DNA of 64,000 bases. Source: Calendula officinalis (Eukaryota > Streptophyta > Magnoliopsida > Asterales > Asteraceae). This document shows positions 1 through 11,678 of this stretch, one piece after another (the first letter of the stretch is position 1; every line of letters starts with the position of its first letter). A program made the translations under genes and the position numbers. The notes under the pieces are model-generated. The model did not search any database and was not told the DNA's origin. It saw only the letters and a list, made by a program, of their open reading frames with translations. The DNA lies in contig OY970825.1 of assembly GCA_963853835.1 (NCBI GenBank), positions 38,660,908-38,724,907 on the forward strand, in the 5' to 3' direction.

Positions 1-208
1 AATGTTGAGATAGAAAGTTTCACCCCTGGAAATACTAATTCTCTCCCTAGAATTAATATTTCTCCCCCTCGATAAAATAAAGGTAATGAAAAATAACAGT
101 TTAAGAGGGGTGGGAAAGAGTTTTTACATTTATGTGAAAAACTGGTTAAGAGCGGGTTTCAAACTAATGTATTTGAAAGCCATTCTTATTTGTAACAAAT
201 AAAACGGT
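1..208 (-). other. Copia A 3' untranslated end with purine tract
   Basis: This stretch follows the RNase H stop codon in element orientation. On the minus strand it contains a purine run, AGGGGGAGA, at 61-69, which is a reasonable candidate for the polypurine tract that primes plus-strand DNA synthesis. A second run lies near 107-119. The 3' LTR, expected to begin TGTTAGGG, is not seen, so it lies outside the window. Confidence 0.5.
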
Positions 209-1846
209 TTAAGCTTTTAGATTTAGCATACCAAGTTTAGACACAAGAAAGTTAAAACGTTTTTCGTCTAAAGCCTTGGTAAACAAATCAGCTAATTGAT
301 AATCAGTTGAAACAAAGTACAATTCCACATTACCGTGTTCAACATGATCTTTTATAAAATGATATCGAAGATCAATATGTTTAGTTTTGGAATGTTGAAC
401 AGGATTGCATGAAATTGCAATTGCACTTCGAGAATCACAATATAAAGGAATACGGCTGTATGAAAAGCCATATTCTTTTAATTGTGATTGCATCCAAATT
501 ACCTGGGATAAGCAGCTTGCAGCAGCAACATATTCTGCCCCTGCAGTTGAAAGAGACACACAATTTTGCTTCCGTGAAGACCAGCACACTAATTTATCTC
601 CCAGAAATTGGACACTTCCAGACGTACTCTTGCGATCCAGCATACATCCAGCATGATCAGCATCAGAAAAAGCAGTCAAGTCAAAAGAAGTTTCTTTAGG
701 ATACCAGAGACCAAGATCTTGAGTACCCTTCAGATAACGAAATATTCGTTTGACCGCTTGAAGATGGGATTCTTTAGGAGCTGCCTGATACCGAGCACAT
801 ATGCAAGTAGAGAACATATGTCTGGTCGACTCGAAGTCAGATATAACAATGATCCGATCATCCCCCGATAATGTGTAATATCAACAAGTTTGCCATCTGG
901 ATCAGCATGCAATTTAGAACCAGGCGACATCGGCGTCGGAATTGGTTTACAATCATCCATAAGATATTTCTTCAATAGATCAGTGATATACTTGGATTGA
1001 TTGATGAAGATCCCGGTAGGTAATTGGCGAACTTGAAGACCAAGAAAGAAATTCATTTCACCCATCATGCTCATCTCAAAACGTTTAACCATAAGAGCAG
1101 GGAACTTCTTGCAATATTTGGGATTTGTAGAACCAAAAATGATATCATCGACATAAATATGAATAAGAACGATGTCTTCCCCTTGACGTTTGATGAAGAG
1201 AGTTGTGTCGACTTTTCCTTTTGAAAAACCAGACTCAACAAAGAATTTGGATAATACATCATACCACGCCCGAGGAGCTTGTTTTAAGCCATACAAAGCT
1301 TTGTCGAGAATATAAACATGATTAGGTAGATGTGGATCTACAAAAACTTCGGGTTGATGAACAAACACTTCTTCTTTGAGAATGCCATTTAAAAATGCAG
1401 TTTTTACATCCATTTGATAGATAGTAAAATTCTTATGTGCTGCGTATGCCAAGAATATTCGAATGGCTTCTATTCGTGCAACATGAGCAAAAGTTTCTTC
1501 AAATCAATGCCTTCCTGGTGAGCATACCCTTTTGCAACTAAGCGTGCTTTATTACGAATTACAATCCCATTCTCATCCTTCTTGTTTTTGAAAATCCACT
1601 TTGTACCAATAACAGATTTACCAGGTGGTTTTGTAACAAGACGCCAAACTTTTAATCTTTCAAATTGATTTATTTATTCTTGCATAACAAGAATCCAGTC
1701 TGGGTCGGAGAGAGCTTCACTGACCTTCTTTGGTTCATTAGAGCTTAAAAATACAGTAAAATGACATTCATCAGCAGTAGCTCGACGGGTTTGAATAGAA
1801 GATTCAGGATCACCGATTATCTGATGTAAAGGATGCTCTCTTCTCC
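209..1846 (-). pseudogene. Copia A reverse transcriptase-RNase H (broken)
   Basis: Two open stretches, 730-1452 and 209-817, carry the Copia reverse transcriptase and RNase H. RT landmarks are MDVKTAFLNG, KALYGLKQAPRAWY and the catalytic YVDD near 1141-1160. RNase H landmarks are DADHAGC, DRKSTSG and the terminal KHIDLRYHF and LADLFTKAL. The RT N-terminal part (about 1460-1846) is readable only by changing frame near 1500, and it has an in-frame TAA near 1674. A second shift near 810-830 separates RT from RNase H. The product would copy element RNA in virus-like particles, but this copy cannot do so as one protein. Confidence 0.85.
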
Positions 1847-1848
1847 AT

Positions 1849-3237
1849 TTAAGTGAATGAGGAAGTGGAAGTTGACCTGGATTGATATTTTGAGGTATCA
1901 GTGAATTCAGGATGAGGGATTATTGCAGTTGGAACATTTGATGTAGACGGTGGAGGATCAACACGTTTAACATTGAATATGGAGAAATCAATCACCAAAG
2001 GTGGAGGTTGTGCTGGAACTAAAGATAAGTCTAAAGAAGGAGCAGCTTGACCAGAAGGTGATGATTGATTAGTCGTGGGTGGGGTACCGTCCGGAGATGA
2101 TTGATGTTTCAAAAGTGAAGAATTTTCTGGAGATGATGGGGTTTCATTTTGTGAAATAGAAGGTGAAGGAGAAAAATTGTTATTTGGATTAACAGAAGTA
2201 GGAGAAGGAGAATCCGTTGAACTTGAATTATGCATATCAGGTACAGAAATAGAGTGAACTTCAACTACTGTTGGAAATGGAATGCCAGCCTCCTCAAATA
2301 AAGTATGTAGAATATTATGATAATCATCATAAAAATGTCGAAATAAGATATCTAAGTCATTTTCAGATGTGGAAGGCGACGACGAAGGAGAAGGATTTTC
2401 AACATTTGAAGTTAACGAAACGATAGGAAAAGTCTCATCAAAATTAACGTTAACACTTTCTCTAATCGTCCGTTTTGACCGATTATATACTCTATAAGAA
2501 GCGGATTCTCTTGAATATCCCACAAAAATTCCTTCATCAGCTTTTTCATCAAATTTATTCAATTTATCTTTATCATTCAAGATGAAACACCGACTCCCAA
2601 AAATATGTAAAAATTTAACATTTGGAATGCGGTTATTGATAAGTTCATAGGGAGTTTTGTTGTATGCTTTGTTGATGCTTGAACGATTTTGAGTGAAACA
2701 TGCTTACCTAATGGCTTCTGCCCAAAGAGATAATGGGAGTTTAGAATATGAAAGCATGGTACGAGCAGCTTCAACTAGAGTACGATTTCTTCGTTCAACA
2801 ACCCCATTTTGTTGAGGTGTTCTGGCAACGGAAAATTGATGGGTTATACCAACTGATTCAAGAAAAGAATCTAAAGTTTGATTTTTAAATTCAGTTCCAT
2901 TATCAGTACGAATGGTATTTAGTTTTAAATCTAAATTTGTTTGAGTTTTCTTGATGAAGGATATGATAATATTAGTTGCTTCATCTTTTGTACGTAAGAA
3001 ATGAACCCATGAGTATCGAGAATAATCATCAACAATCACCAATACATACCGTTTGCCTGCTAAAGATTGAACGCTCATGGGACCACATAAATCCATATGA
3101 AGTAATTCAAGCGGTTTTGAAGTACTTTGAACTGGTTTAGACTTATGAGGCTTCTTAGTCATTTTGCCCATTTCGCAGGATGAACAAAGATGATCTTTTT
3201 TCAAATTTAATGTCTGGAAGACCAGATACATGTCCAC
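1849..3237 (-). pseudogene. Copia A integrase and linker (broken)
   Basis: Minus-strand frames encode the Copia integrase. The zinc-binding tail CSSCEMGK is followed by a DDE core with HMDLCGPM, IVDDYSRYSW, TDNGTEF and RTPQQNGVVERRNRT, then a serine/proline-rich linker (1849-2400) leading to RT. An in-frame TAA at 2704-2706 stops the frame just after the core; beyond it the same frame stays open to 1849. A frameshift near 3200 separates it from the upstream pre-integrase part. Integrase would insert the cDNA into host chromatin. This copy is inactive by its stops. Confidence 0.85.
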
Positions 3238-3700
3238 CTTTCACCAACTTATGGATGGTTTTGAAGTTAAGATGAGAGAGGCGATGGTGCCATAACCAAG
3301 ATTCATCAGATGATGCTGTTGACATTAAGCATACTTCTTCAAGTGGAACTACGTCATTTAGATTGATAGTAAACAGATTTGTCTCTCGAGTTCCAGTAAG
3401 AAGTTCTTCACCATCATAGGTACGAACATCACATTTCTTTGTTCGAAAATTAACTTCTAAAGTTTTGTCACAGAATTGACCAATACTAAAAAGATTGTGT
3501 GCAAGATCTTCAACATAAGTCACATTCCGGATTATAAAATTGTGACGAATTATATCTCCAATTCCAATTATGGTAGCTAAATGATCATTACCAAACCGAA
3601 CAGTACCCAAATATTTGTCTCTAAAATTTGTAAATAAATTCTTGTTTCTGGTCATGTGACGTGAACAACCAGAATCAAGATACCATAAATTCTACACAAA
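3155..3700 (-). pseudogene. Copia A protease and gag-pre-integrase region (broken)
   Basis: The minus strand reads a Copia protease start with the active-site motif DSGCSRHMT (about 3650-3690) and then the gag-pre-integrase domain with its histidine motif WLWHHRLSHLNF near 3260-3300. The frame is lost near 3200, before the cysteines of the zinc-binding domain, which continue in another frame. Between 3656 and 3790 there is a short low-information stretch linking it to the gag C-terminal region. Confidence 0.8.
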
Positions 3701-3790
3701 ACAATTAAAACAAAAAGGTACCCAATCAGATATGGGATCTACACGATTAGTAAAACATGTTTTATGAAGAGTATTCGATATGATATGAAT

Positions 3791-5971
3791 TTAGAGATTT
3801 GGAAAACTGCAAGGAGGCAGTTCTGAATGTGTTAATTTGATAGACCATTTAAAAGATTTCTCTGGAGAATGTAAAATCCAGTTTGAATGTTCATTTTTGA
3901 TCCATGTATATTTAACAAATTTGGATTGTTTTGGAGAGGAAGTCGAAGAACCGGATTTTGATGATTTAGTTGGAGTCACAACACGATAAACTGATTTTGT
4001 TGGTTTAGGTGTAGAAACCACACGATAAATTGATTTTGACGATTTGGGTGGATAAAAGGATTGTAGTGTAGAAGCGGATTCTGAAGAATTGGGAGAAGAA
4101 ACTACACGATAAACAGATTTTGACGATTTATATGGAGAACCTATATGATTAACTGATTTTGGAGATTTATTTGCAGAAACTACACGAGAAACAGATTTTG
4201 ATGGAATAGTAGAAGAACGTGTAGGTGGAGAAGTGTGAGATCGAGCGATCATTGTTTTGCAGGGTTCTGGATAACAAGTGGTACATGAATGAATGATTGA
4301 ACCATTTTTATGTTGAACATCATGTCGTCGACCACAAGGAGCATCTTTTCTAACAAAATATCGTGTATCATATTGAGAAATTGGTGTATTAGTTTTTCTA
4401 TCAAAATGAACCTTTTTGTCAGTTTTATCTGTTTTAACAATCAAATTTACACCATTCACAGCGAAATTATCAGGACGATAAATTGCTGAATCATAAACAA
4501 TTCCATAACGTGTAGCAGGAGAAATAAATGTTGTTGAGTTATTACATTTATTGGAATTTGAAAAAAAAGAAGCTAAAAACGAAGAAGATCTAGACTTCTT
4601 AAGTTCATCAGACTTAAGCATACTAGACTTAGACGACTTAGACTTCTGTGACAGCTCAACTTCTTTCGTCCTTTCTTGCATTGGCTTCTTAAGCTTGGAA
4701 TTTAAAATTTTATCTGAAAAATTTAAAACAGTGGAATTAGAATTTCTTTTTAAAATAGTTGGATTCAAATTAACTTTCAAACGATCAGGATTCAAATTCA
4801 AGAAACTTTTAAAGTCGGTCGATACGAAACTCAAGTCGGCTCCCGAGTCAAATAAAATAGAAGCAAAATGATTGTTGACGTTAAACGTACCAGTGACGGT
4901 ATCAGGATTTTCACGAGCTTCCTGAGCATTCATAACAAATGCACGACCGCGACCATTCTGAAGATCATTGTTGTTGTTGGCATTGCGATTGTTGTTGCGA
5001 TTATTGTTACGATTGCCATTGTTGTTGTTGTTGCCATTCTGGTTGTTGTTGTTCTGAAGTTTAGGGCAACGATTACGATAGTGGTTAGGATCACCACACT
5101 CGTAGCATACAGGATTCTTAGGAGGATTGTTGGACGAACACTTTCTGAAATTGTGACCCCAGCGGTCACACTTGAAGCACTTCTCACACTGACCATCATG
5201 ATGCCAGTTACACTTGTTGCACATGGGCTTGCTTCCAGCATAAGACTTAGAATCTGAATTAGACTGATTGTTGTTCTGACTAGACACAGCATAGTTCTTA
5301 GTCTTCTGGTACTTGTTCCCTTTGTGATCACGCTTTTTGTCGTAGGAACGCTTTCCATTTTCATTGCTCACATTTTCAGAGGATTTGCTAGACACAACTA
5401 GCTTGTCTTTGAACGATCCACTTCTCATTGCATCATCAGTCAACCTTGTTGCACGATTCACAGCATCTTCAAATGTTGTCGGTTCAGAAGCAATAACATG
5501 AGTACGAATAAGATCATGAAGACCTTGAAGATACCTCTCAATGCGCTTGAATTCAGGGTTAACCATGTGAGGAACGAGACGAGCGAGTTCTTGGAACTTA
5601 GTCGTGTAGGTAACAATATCAGATCCAACCATGGACAGATTCCATAGTTCCACTTCAACCTTTTGTAGCTCTCTCCTTGGACAAAACTTTTGAGTCAATT
5701 GGTTCTTGAACGTATCCCAGGTCATAGCATCAGCATTAGCACGACCTAAGACTTGCACTTGAGAATTCCACCAGGACAACGCTTCCTTGGACAATGTACT
5801 AGCAGCAAACTTCGCCATATTCTCAGGGGCACATTGGATGACACTGAAAATGGATTCCACCTTCTCAATCCAGTGGATGATAGCAATAGCACCTTCAAAT
5901 CCAGAGTATGTCGGAGGATGACAGGACGTAAAGGTCTTAAATGACTGACCTTGACGATTAGCATTGGGATC
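3791..5971 (-). pseudogene. Chimeric ORF: Ty3/Gypsy gag-protease fused in frame to Copia A gag tail
   Basis: One uninterrupted minus-strand frame (689 codons from a GTG at 5858-5860, open further upstream to about 5971) joins two element classes. The N-terminal two thirds is a Ty3/Gypsy capsid (ALSWWNSQV, KFCPRRELQKVE), CCHC-type knuckles (CFKCDRWGHNFRKC and CYECGDPNHYRNRC), an Asn-rich linker and a retropepsin start, FDSGADLSFVS. After about base 4795 the protein becomes Lys/Ser-rich and carries several S-V-Y-R-V-V repeats, which fit the gag-to-protease linker of Copia A. The Gypsy RT, RNase H, integrase and second LTR are missing, so the fusion follows a large internal deletion. There is no evidence it is expressed. 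The exact junction is not resolved by eye. Confidence 0.75.
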
Positions 5972-6005
5972 TGAAGTTTAAACAAATAAGGAAAAAGAAA
6001 GAAAA

Positions 6006-6218
6006 TTAGATTAAAGTAAAATGAAAATGATAAATCTTCGTTGTGGAGTCGAATGATGTACTGTTGTTTCCCACATTAGATGCACCAGCGGCATTTCCTC
6101 TTGCAGCGTTCATTTGAGCTATCGCTTCAGCGATTCGGCGTTCCACCATTTGTTCAACAGTCTCAGCGTTTCCTCCTCGAGCCATTGATGAATTGCTGAT
6201 ACAAATAATACGATTCAA
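6006..6218 (-). pseudogene. Gypsy remnant 1 gag N-terminus
   Basis: A 70-codon frame holds an internal stretch (MARGGNAETVEQMVERRIAEAIAQ) that looks like the charged N-terminus of plant Gypsy gag proteins. It ends 150 bases before the capsid frame resumes near 5971. The gap is T-rich on the coding strand and ends in CTTCAG, so either a small intron (for example GTACAT...CTTCAG) or a damaged frame could explain it. The start codon for the gag is not certain. Confidence 0.5.
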
Positions 6219-6305
6219 ACAAAGAATTAAGAAAAGAAAAAAATATAGGAGGATTATAAAGGAAATATATACTTATCATAAGAATCATAGAATAAATATA
6301 CAATA

Positions 6306-6318
6306 GACGTAGTAGTAG

Positions 6319-6350
<32 letters not shown>

Positions 6351-6357
6351 CTAGACG
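6306..6357. repeat. (TAG)n microsatellite in the Gypsy remnant leader
   Basis: The plus strand reads a run of about fourteen TAG/GTA trinucleotides with a few interruptions (a GGA and a TAC). It lies in the transcribed leader between the primer-binding site and gag. On the minus strand it reads as poly-Thr codons, which explains a spurious small ORF there. Confidence 0.85.
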
Positions 6358-6589
6358 TAAATATAGATAGTCGTAGGTATAGTAGTAGTAAAGACGTATA
6401 GAAAATACAATTTATAGAAACAATAGAATTTACTAAAATATCACTTTTATTAAACACATTCCTAATACATAATAGTTTTAAAAGTAGGGCACATACGCCA
6501 ATACTAAATAAAAGAAAATACTAAAATAGCTAAACATAAGACCTAATAATAGTAATAGAAAACAATATAGACGAAATGTAGATGACTAA

Positions 6590-6898
6590 TCATCTTCTTC
6601 TAACTGCTGGTCGTTGTCTTGTCGTCATGTAGAGTTCACCATCCTTCACCAGTCGATAGAGATAAGCACGCTCTCCAAGCTTGAGATCAGGGGGTCCATT
6701 GGGGTACACCGGGACAGGAGGCTGAGTAGGATGAAACCATTCTGCTGACGATATTGGAAAAGGCGTCGGTACAAACACTGGCTTTGGAGACGAATGAGGC
6801 ATAGCACATCTTCTAGACGTAGCAGTACTCTGATCACTGTCGTACTCTGGTTCTGGCATAATATCAATAACACTTGCTGACGACATTCTACTAATCAC
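6590..6898 (-). CDS. Small ORF in Gypsy leader, unknown function
   Basis: A 102-codon minus-strand frame lies between the primer-binding site and gag of the Gypsy remnant. The protein is acidic at the start (MPEPEYDSDQS), Pro-rich in the middle and basic at the end. No catalytic motif is recognised. It might be an upstream ORF or part of a leader protein of this element family; codon evidence is weak and no product is known to me. Confidence 0.3.
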   Translation of the reverse strand: MISRMSSASVIDIMPEPEYDSDQSTATSRRCAMPHSSPKPVFVPTPFPISSAEWFHPTQPPVPVYPNGPPDLKLGERAYLYRLVKDGELYMTTRQRPAVRRR

Positions 6899-7123
6899 GA
6901 CGAATAAAGATTATTAGATTATGCAAATTTTTGGGCTCTCTGACGAATGCTAACTATACACTAAGGCAATACTAACTAGGGCAAATGTTCTAAGCTAAGA
7001 ACAATGAAACTTCAGGATATGAGACTGAGCATGCCATTATTATTTTTGTTTTGTAAAAGTTTTAGTTTTTCCCAAAAATCTTTTGTAGTTATAGACTAGG
7101 CTTGCTAATTCACTATAACTTAA

Positions 7124-7135
7124 GCTCTGATACCA
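7124..7135 (-). promoter_or_regulatory. Gypsy remnant 1 primer-binding site
   Basis: The minus strand reads TGGTATCAGAGC three bases inside the LTR end, complementary to the 3' end of initiator Met-tRNA. Such a site primes minus-strand cDNA synthesis and fixes this LTR as the 5' one. Confidence 0.9.
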
Positions 7136-7138
7136 CTC

Positions 7139-9700
7139 TGTCACACCCCGCCAAAAAGGAGTTTTACTTAATTTAAAATGTTTTGCGGAAGAACGAGGTT
7201 GTAACGTTCATGACAACATAGAAAAAATTAAGTAAACAAACAACCACGCAATAACGAAAAATAAAAGATTGTTTCACTTTCCAAAAGTAGAAAGTTTCCA
7301 AAAATAGTATGTTTCCTAAAATAGAAATTGTTTTGAAATGAAATGATTGTTCGTAAACTTAATGTTTTAATCATGGCTCACCACAATCCCACTGCTCATA
7401 TCCTCTAGTTCCACTGCACCTAATTACCTGAAAAAACATAAATAATAAAAGGGTCAACAATAATGTTGAGTGAATCCACAGGGTTAAAGTAAAATAAAGT
7501 AAAGTGTTTTGCTACCCAAAAATGTTTGTAAAGAGAATGTTTTATGACTGAAAAGTATAAAGTTTAACACTCAGGTGATATGAGTAGTAAGTATGAAATG
7601 TTTAGTGTAGTTGTAGAATATCTACAACTACTAGTTATGTTTATGAAAAGTGTTAAACCAGTTGTTATGTTTGACATCGCATGAACTGTTATCCCCAACA
7701 GGTAGCTAGTCTATTGAGTTAATATACCAACCCCTAAGTCCACAATCAACACTTCAACTCCATTATGTTATCGTTATTTTATGGATATACACTCCCGGAG
7801 ATGTCTTGGGTAAACCAAGTAATGATCTAACGTTCGATGGGAGGATGAGTGTCAGCCAATAATACTATCTGCATATCCATGGTCTAGATACACTAGTTAA
7901 TGATTGCTGGCAAACCTTAGTCCGGTATAATAATTGTTTGTCATGCCAACGCGATAATGAAAATGTAAAGTTGTTGTACAGTCATAGTAAAACAGTAGCA
8001 TATTATGTTTATGTTTTCCACCCCAAAGTTTATAAAACAGTTAAAAGAGTAAAAGGGGTCTGTGGACTCACCTGGCAAAGCTTAGCAACACAGTACTTAA
8101 GACAGAGGAATCCTTCAGAGACTCCTAGCTTACTAAATGATTTAACTAATGATTAGACTAAGCTAACACATGCAATTCTATATATGATATAAGTTAAATG
8201 ACATGCAATTAGTGTTATGTTTTACGTTCTGTGAGATCGAATGAACTTGGATCATTGGGCCTTAATGGGCCGAAATGAAATGAAATGAAATGAAATGGGC
8301 TTCGAAATGAAATGAAATGAAATGAAATGAAATGAAATGGTTTAAGATTATTGGGCCTAGATTGAGCCTATTAGGCCTAAATGGGCTTAATGGGCCACTA
8401 GGTTGGGCCACTTGGGCCTCTTATTGGGCTTAGGTCCAATTAGATTGGGCCATGGATTGGGCTTGGCCCAATTGGGTTCGGTTTGGGTATAAGTGGGCCA
8501 AAGGTTTGGGCTTTGCTCCAAATGGGCTTGGATACTAATGGGCCAACTAAAGTTTGGGCACGATGGACTAAGATAGATCGATATGGGCCAAGTACGGGCC
8601 TTGGCCCGATTAGGTATTCGGGTTTGGGTTGATCGGTTGGGTCAAGATCCGGCCTTGACCCGGTTTGACTTATTGGTCAAAATTAGTCAATGAATATCAA
8701 CAAAAGTCAACTTAAAATTTCTAGATTTCGGCTAGGGTTGGCCGGCTAGGCCGAAACCCTACGGTTTCGGTTCTAGTTCGGTGTAGATCGAGTCTAGGGT
8801 CAAGTTTAGTGTCTAGATTAGGCTAGATCGGGTTCTAAGGGGATTTTTCGACTAGATCTAGGGTTCAAACAACGGCTCAACGAATCAACAACAAATCTAA
8901 TGAGTTCTAACTATTTAACCAAGCAACACACACATGCATACACAAGCATGCATGTAGGCTACGGATTTGAGAGTCTAACCGAGACCATATGGCCTAAGGC
9001 CATGGTCTCGGGTTCAAAACAGTGATCAAGCAAGGTCGAAACATGGAAAAACAGAAGCTAATGCATCATACCTTGGATTGAATGGAGGGAAATCGGCTAA
9101 GGGGTGCTCGGAATTGCTTGCGATTGGGAAAACGGACGAAGGTGATGGTGGTTTGCTTGTTGCGGCCGAAGGGGAGAAAGGGGCAAAATAGTGTTAGGGT
9201 TTAGTATATGGTAAGTATTTATAGTGTAGGGTTAGTTAGAGTTTGAGTCTAACTACAATTCCTTTTAAATCTAGATGGATAAGGCTTAAGGAACAAGATA
9301 GAATTCAAGGTAACTTGATCAACACCCCAAGGGGTGTTTGGCCGAGCAAGAGGACACGAGCAAGGGTCTAGGCCGGCCACCTTGGCGGTCGGTCTAGATT
9401 CGAGTATTGGTTTAGACGTTTGGTTCATTCGTGTCACGTTTAAGTTAAGTCGTTACGTTTATTGTTTTATCGAATAAGTTATTGTTTTAAAAATGATTTA
9501 AGCTCAAGAGTGTCACCGTAAGTAAATAAAAATGTTGTGTTGACTAAAATAGTCAAACACTAATGTATGGTGTAAAAATATGTATGTTTGTTGTGTATAA
9601 GGATGCCAGAAATAGAAATGTCTAAAAATAGAAACTTTCGAAATAAGGAAAGTTCTAGAAATGAAATGAAGTTACATACCAGAAATATCGAGTTGTCACA
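7139..9700 (-). repeat. 5' LTR of Gypsy remnant 1
   Basis: The plus strand reads TGTCACACC at 7139 and GTTGTCACA ending at 9700, so the 2562-bp unit has the TG...CA ends of an LTR and abuts the primer-binding site. On the minus strand a TATA box (CTATAAATAC) near 9214-9224 is a plausible core promoter. Inside are two (GAAAT)n runs around 8274-8340 and a dense cluster of TGGGCC/TGGGCT words (8255-8600). The small ORFs in this region are not convincing genes. Confidence 0.85.
8274..8340. repeat. (GAAAT)n microsatellite
   Basis: Two runs of the pentamer GAAAT, about five and seven copies, are separated by a GGGCTTC spacer. They lie within the Gypsy LTR and look like simple slippage expansions. 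Confidence 0.9.
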
Positions 9701-11678
9701 CCCGACCTTCTCTTGAATTGAAATATTTGAAATCTTTAGGCTTGTTCAAGTGAATAGTTTGATCAGTTTGTCCTCGTTTGGCAATTATTTCTTCAAGATT
9801 TTTGACGTGGGAAGAAAGTTGAATTTTATCATTTTGAAGTTGATGTATGACATTCTGTTTGCTATTTAATTCTCGTGATGTTTGAATGTCATTTTCATGA
9901 AGAGTTTCTGATAATTCTTTTATTTGTTTGTTTAAGGATTTAAACTTATTCTCATTATCATCAAATTCTTTTTGTTTACGTTCCAACCAATTTTTAGTGA
10001 TTTGATATTCATTCCATGTTTCAATGTATAACTTGTAATATTTATCATTGTCTGCATTAGATGTGGAACTTTGTGTGCTCTTAAGATTGGTTATTTCAAT
10101 TTCTTTTTCAGAAATTGTATGAGACAAAAGTTGAATATCAGTCTCATAAGTAACCTTTAATTCTGATATTTGATTTTGTAACGTCAGATTCGTTTTCTCA
10201 AAATTTTTATTTTGTTTAATAATATAAACAAGTTGTGTATTATGATGTACAATTTGTTCGTTTTCGTTTTCTAAATCAGCTAAACTTTCTTGGAGTATAG
10301 TATTTAATTCTTTTTCATTCAAAAGGTTTTGTTTTAAAGACTCAATTTAAGAATTCTGGTTTGTTACAAAACATTTATCAGAATCAATTGTATTTGAAGA
10401 ATTAGATAAGAGAGAATTGATTACCTCTATTTCTTTGTTAGCCTCTTCATTGAAACGATCAGAAATCTCAGCATTTTCACGTGCCATAAAGCATAGATTT
10501 GCTTAATGTTCTTCATCCTCAGGCTCTGAGTCTTCCATCCATTGAAGATCTTCTGCTAATAAGACCTTGCCTGACTCAATCTTCTTGGCCATTAACATCT
10601 TGCGTTTAAAGTATTCAGAATCCCGAACTTTAGGTTTCTTGCAGTCTCGGGAGAAATGACCAGCAATTACACAATTGTAGCACTTCTTTGTATGATCCAA
10701 AGGTGTAATTGTTGGTTTGTCAGTTGTGTTCGAAGCAGAAGGTGCAGACTTAAAGGTGGATGAAGACCTCTGATTGTTGTTTGTTGGTGTTGAGTAATAC
10801 TTTTTCTCATATCTTGAGATGAAGGACGTAGCTTGCAATAGTTATTCCAATTCTTTCTCCATTTCTTCTTTTGTATCTTTTACAGGTTCAATAGATTTTT
10901 CTTTCATCTTACCAGATGAATTAGACTGATGTTGTTTTGTAAGAAGAGCAAGAGTATCAAGAGTGTTGGCATTTTCTTGTTTAGTTTTGACTATGTCTTT
11001 CACCATGGGAGCATTTTGAAGTAAATACTCATACAGTTCATGCACATCAATTGAGCTCAGATCTTTATGTTGCATGGCACTGTTTCCAAACGTGGCCCAC
11101 TCTGGAAGAAGATTGTTGATGAACTTGATGTTGATCTCAAGATTTTCCTTCTTCAAATTATTCCTTCGAAGTTCATTCAACAAATTGCAATACCGATGAT
11201 ATGTGCTCTCTAATTCTTCCCCGGTGGAAGCTTTAAACGATTCGTATGCATTCAAAGTGGTAACCATTTTGGCTTTATTTCCTAAAATTGTGCCTTCCAT
11301 TTGCTTTCTAATTTCATCCCATATTTCTTTACCGGTTTCCAAGCTGTCTAAACTGTTATAAATCTCATTCGGTAAACTCTGAAGTACGAATGAAAAAGAT
11401 TGTAGATCTGCTTTAGCTCGTTGTTTTTGTTGAGCATTGTATCTAGCCGGAAGAAGCGGAGTTCGACCTCCAAGAACTGGTGGATTTGCATTTAGGGTTG
11501 CAACTACATCTTCATAAAATACAGCAATGCCGTTTTCAAGTGAATCAAGGATATCCGTTGCCAGTTCTTGATTTTTGATAAAGTGGAGGAATCGTTTCTT
11601 CCACTGTGCGTATTCAACTCGGTATAAAACGAGAGGTTTGAGATCGGTTCCGATTGACAGAGCATCTCTTGATGTCAT
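9701..11678 (-). pseudogene. Copia A gag (capsid, zinc knuckle, coiled coil), broken
   Basis: In minus orientation the capsid domain of the UBN2/Retrotran_gag class (10842-11678, 278 codons, with a ...SLETGKEIWDEI-type helix) is followed by a CCHC knuckle CYNCVIAGHFSRDC (about 10637-10680) and a long Glu/Asn/Lys-rich coiled coil (9701-10322), as in Sirevirus gags. The three parts share one frame but are separated by TAA stops at 10842-10844, 10503-10505 and near 10348. Each stop could come from a CAA codon by a single C-to-T change. The coiled coil ends where the Gypsy LTR begins. Confidence 0.85.

Larger units (their letters stand above)
4795..9700 (-). mobile_element. Ty3/Gypsy remnant 1 (5' LTR, leader, gag-protease only) inside Copia A
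   Basis: In minus orientation it runs from a 2.56 kb LTR (7139-9700, ends TGTGAC...GTGACA), through a primer-binding site and leader, to gag and the first residues of protease, where it stops abruptly. The 3' half and the second LTR are absent. At 9701 Copia A gag resumes. The expected 5-bp target duplication next to the LTR would be CCCGA on the plus strand, but the partner copy is lost. The clade is not assigned because RT is missing. Confidence 0.8.
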
